NCBI GenBank assembly: GCA_965249965.1
Contig: OZ252262.1
Location: 2,480,001-2,544,000 of the forward strand
DNA length: 64,000 nucleotides
Reading direction: 5' to 3'
Source: HXMU1420-13 sp965249965
GTDB lineage: Bacteria; Bacteroidota; Rhodothermia; Balneolales; Balneolaceae
Shown here piece after piece: positions 63,134 through 64,000 of this stretch (the stretch's first letter is position 1; every line of letters starts with the position of its first letter). The translations under genes and the position numbers were made by a program. The notes beneath the pieces were generated by a model, which made no database searches, had not been told where the DNA came from, and saw nothing but the letters and a program-made list of their open reading frames with translations.

Positions 63134-64000
63134 AATCCTCGTATCCATTGGGATTGTTGGATTGCCATCGCCAGGTATCTTCACACATTTTGTGAATATC
63201 AAATTGAGCTCTCCAGCCTAATTCCTTCTCAGCCAATGAACAATCGGCATAACAAGAAGCGGCATCACCGGGTCTTCTGGGGGAAATGTTATAGGGAATG
63301 TCTACTCCAGATGCATCTTTAAAAGCATGTACTATTTCAAGTACAGATGACCCTTTGCCTGTTCCAAGGTTATAGGTAACCACCCCGGGATTTTCTTCCA
63401 GCTTTTCCAATGCTTTTAAGTGACCTTTTGCCAAATCTACAACATGTATGTAGTCTCTTACTCCGGTTCCATCTGTAGTTGGATAATCATCCCCAAAAAT
63501 GGAAAGTTCTTTCAATTTACCAACTGCTACTTGAGAAATGTAGGGCAATAAATTATTAGGAATACCATTTGGGTCTTCACCTATGAGGCCAGAATAGTGA
63601 GCTCCGATAGGATTGAAATATCTCAACAATGCAATGTTCCACTCTTCATCTGATACATGAATATCACGTAGGATATGTTCGCACATCAGTTTTGTTTGTC
63701 CATAAGGATTCTGAGCTGAGGTCGGAAATTCCTCTGTTATCGGAACTGTATCAGGCTCGCCATAAACGGTTGCAGAAGAGCTAAAAACGAGATTTTTAAC
63801 CCCATGTTTTGCCATGATCTCACAAAGAAATAAAGTAGAATTCAGATTATTCTGATAATACTTCAATGGGTGCGCCACAGATTCACCAACGGCCTTATAT
63901 CCAGCAAAATGAATAACAGCATCGATATGATGTCGATTAAATACTTCGTCGACTGCGGGTCTGTTTAACAGGTTAAACTGATAAAATGTGGGTTTTCTAC
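63132..64000 (-). CDS. galE: UDP-glucose 4-epimerase (N-terminus cut by window edge)
   Basis: 289 codons seen, running off the right edge; an internal GTG at 63878 is not the start, since the frame upstream encodes DAVIHFAGYKAVGES, the conserved GalE segment. SSSATVYGEP (catalytic Ser), YGQTKLMCEHIL (YxxxK), RYFNPIGAH, DYIHVVDLAKGH and YNLGTGKGSSV are all standard. It interconverts UDP-glucose and UDP-galactose for surface glycans. The first ~50 residues with the NAD loop are missing. Confidence 0.95.
   Translation of the reverse strand, partial: RKPTFYQFNLLNRPAVDEVFNRHHIDAVIHFAGYKAVGESVAHPLKYYQNNLNSTLFLCEIMAKHGVKNLVFSSSATVYGEPDTVPITEEFPTSAQNPYGQTKLMCEHILRDIHVSDEEWNIALLRYFNPIGAHYSGLIGEDPNGIPNNLLPYISQVAVGKLKELSIFGDDYPTTDGTGVRDYIHVVDLAKGHLKALEKLEENPGVVTYNLGTGKGSSVLEIVHAFKDASGVDIPYNISPRRPGDAASCYADCSLAEKELGWRAQFDIHKMCEDTWRWQSNNPNGYED

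Noticed and set aside
1..64000. CRISPR arrays, transposases, integrases, rRNA
   Set aside because: None found on reading both strands; the only mobile-element-like trace is the duplicated tRNA tail near 60.7 kb.

Overview
The window is a single contiguous piece of an ordinary bacterial chromosome: dense, AT-rich by eye, with no transposase, phage gene, CRISPR array or rRNA seen. Several things point to the Bacteroidota/Rhodothermota/Balneolota side of the tree. There are paired PorV/PorQ-type outer-membrane proteins, a secreted propeller-like protein with a FlgD-like C-terminus, a DUF4837 lipoprotein, BshC (bacillithiol synthesis), a TonB-dependent receptor, a fused ThrA next to ThrB and ThrC, few strong Shine-Dalgarno sites, many TTG/GTG starts, and promoters matching the Bacteroidota pattern TTTG-N19..21-TAnnTTTG (clearest at the tRNA-Leu gene). 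A Balneolaceae-like marine heterotroph is my best inference; there is no rRNA to confirm it.

Layout. 1-4.3 kb (minus): the truncated C-terminal side of a Tat-exported Gfo/Idh/MocA oxidoreductase, a cupin, an RDD membrane protein with a large insertion, a polytopic membrane protein and a lipoprotein with a short collagen-like tract. 4.4-15.3 kb (plus): housekeeping genes (bifunctional nuclease, bshC, 5-formyl-THF cyclo-ligase, PspC protein, tmk, SRPBCC protein, aroE, pgeF), then a 383-bp gap with a DnaA-box cluster, then dxr-rseP-psd-pssA (isoprenoids, envelope stress protease, phosphatidylethanolamine). 15.3-24.6 kb (minus): an eight-gene translationally coupled operon joining a lipoprotein, a FlgD-tailed secreted protein, two PorV/PorQ proteins, two glycosyltransferases, a flippase and a polysaccharide deacetylase. 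24.7-32.4 kb (plus): the complete tryptophan operon trpE-S-G-D-C-F-B-A, preceded by a readable attenuator. Its 24-codon leader peptide has three consecutive Trp codons, an 8-bp antiterminator and a strong terminator. 32.4-38.0 kb (plus): DUF4837 lipoprotein, then bioF-(bioH-like)-bioC-bioD-bioA, with no bioB in the window. 38.0-47.5 kb: mixed, mostly minus-strand genes (lipase, epimerase, RNase D, aldo/keto reductase, YqaE/Pmp3 peptide, DUF1801, serine hydrolase, Dps, methyltransferase, SGNH hydrolase, histidine kinase). 47.6-52.2 kb (minus): thrA-thrB-thrC. 52.5-56.2 kb (plus): a sugar module (Gfo/Idh/MocA, DUF1080 3-keto-disaccharide hydrolase, SLC45-like MFS transporter). 56.3-60.6 kb: a TonB receptor behind two copies of an operator-like dyad, and a lectin/Fn3 secreted protein. 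60.7-64 kb: tRNA-Leu(CAA) with a decayed copy of its own 3' end downstream, an S9 peptidase and a truncated galE.

The best regulatory find is the trp attenuator. It would place synthesis of tryptophan and its charging (trpS lies inside the operon) under one ribosome-mediated switch, and its leader ORF seems to begin at or within a few bases of the transcription start. Other items worth checking are the possible origin or DnaA-binding locus at about 11.2 kb, the dyad operators before the TonB receptor, the duplicated tRNA-Leu tail, and the glycan/PorV operon.
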